A stretch of DNA of 64,000 bases, from the NCBI GenBank assembly GCA_902536765.1, contig CACAYM010000004.1, positions 90,715 to 154,714 of the forward strand. Direction: 5' to 3'. Every line of letters begins with the position of its first letter. The stretch's first letter is position 1. Below are positions 63,864-64,000 of this stretch, in pieces. The DNA comes from an uncultured Pelagibacteraceae bacterium. Lineage in GTDB: Bacteria > Pseudomonadota > Alphaproteobacteria > Pelagibacterales > Pelagibacteraceae. The notes beneath the pieces are model-generated. The model made no database searches and was not told the origin of the DNA. It worked only from the letters and a program-made list of their open reading frames with translations. The translations under genes and the position numbers were made by a program.

Positions 63864-64000
63864 ATGATTTTAGATTTTGATCCAGGTGACAAAGTAATAA
63901 ATCCACTTAATAAAGAGTGGGGAATTGGCCAAGTCCAATCGATAATAAAAGAAAAAGTTACTGTAAATTTTGAAAATGTGGGAAAAAAAGTAATTAACGC
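63864..64000 (+). CDS. DUF3553 domain protein, partial (runs off the window)
   Basis: The first 45 residues are visible: [20 protein letters not shown], then [26 protein letters not shown]. The pattern of PGD.V..P...WG.GQVQS......VTVNFE..GKK.I is the DUF3553 small domain, found in alphaproteobacteria as a short stand-alone protein of about 60-90 residues, and with an SH3-like appearance. Function unknown. Divergent from mnmA. Confidence 0.75.
   Translation, partial: MILDFDPGDKVINPLNKEWGIGQVQSIIKEKVTVNFENVGKKVIN

Noticed and set aside
1..64000. CRISPR arrays, insertion sequences, prophage or rRNA genes
   Set aside because: No spaced direct repeats, transposase or integrase motifs, phage structural genes or rRNA blocks were seen; long A/T runs are compositional.

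Overview
The window is a strongly AT-rich, almost gap-free bacterial chromosome segment: overlapping stops and starts, no coding gap above about 130 bases, short regulatory regions. Protein types, gene order (nuo cluster followed by birA, coaX, rnj, proS, lolCD, dnaE; tig-clpP-clpX-lon) and the sulfite-oxidising aprM-aprB-aprA set point to a streamlined marine alphaproteobacterium of the SAR11 clade (Pelagibacterales). This is inferred from gene content and composition; no 16S gene is present.

Layout. 1-5406 (minus): rpsB with a pseudoknotted leader, tsf, frr, uppS, cdsA, dxr and the start of bamA, a translation and envelope operon from which pyrH and rseP are absent. 5416-14987 (minus): dnaE, lolD, lolC, proS, rnj, coaX, birA. 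14984-28848 (minus): complete 14-gene complex I operon nuoA-N, with a perfect Fur-like palindrome upstream. 28947-35122 (minus): tRNA-Leu, trigger factor, ClpP, ClpX, Lon, tRNA-Val, tRNA-Asp. 35205-37926: small accessory genes (DUF1289, family-5-like uracil-DNA glycosylase, YbgC thioesterase, DUF3047, and four very small membrane or secreted proteins).

37916-56514 is the most distinctive part. A minus-strand operon carries a TRAP transporter (dctP, dctQ, dctM) with a terminator hairpin after dctP, then an NCS1 permease and a short-chain dehydrogenase. Divergently, a GMC oxidoreductase, a TerC-like protein, a second short-chain dehydrogenase, an SGNH hydrolase and an M23 peptidase-like protein follow one another. 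Then come xsc (sulfoacetaldehyde acetyltransferase), suyAB (3-sulfolactate sulfo-lyase), and an operon aprM-aprB-aprA, a 116-residue unknown protein, a TauE/SafE exporter and a thioredoxin-fold protein. Read together this looks like a sulfonate catabolism island. C2 and C3 sulfonates would be imported and oxidised, cleaved to central metabolites plus sulfite, and the sulfite oxidised to APS or exported. The TRAP-GMC-Xsc set resembles isethionate degradation.

56591-63821: a PABA/folate operon (MFS, pabB, pabA, pabC-like, HIT protein), a cystathionine beta-lyase-like enzyme, a 27-residue very basic ORF, an unassigned membrane protein and mnmA. A partial DUF3553 gene runs off the right edge. No CRISPR array, insertion sequence, phage gene or rRNA was seen. 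All functions are inferred from reading the sequences; no database search was run.
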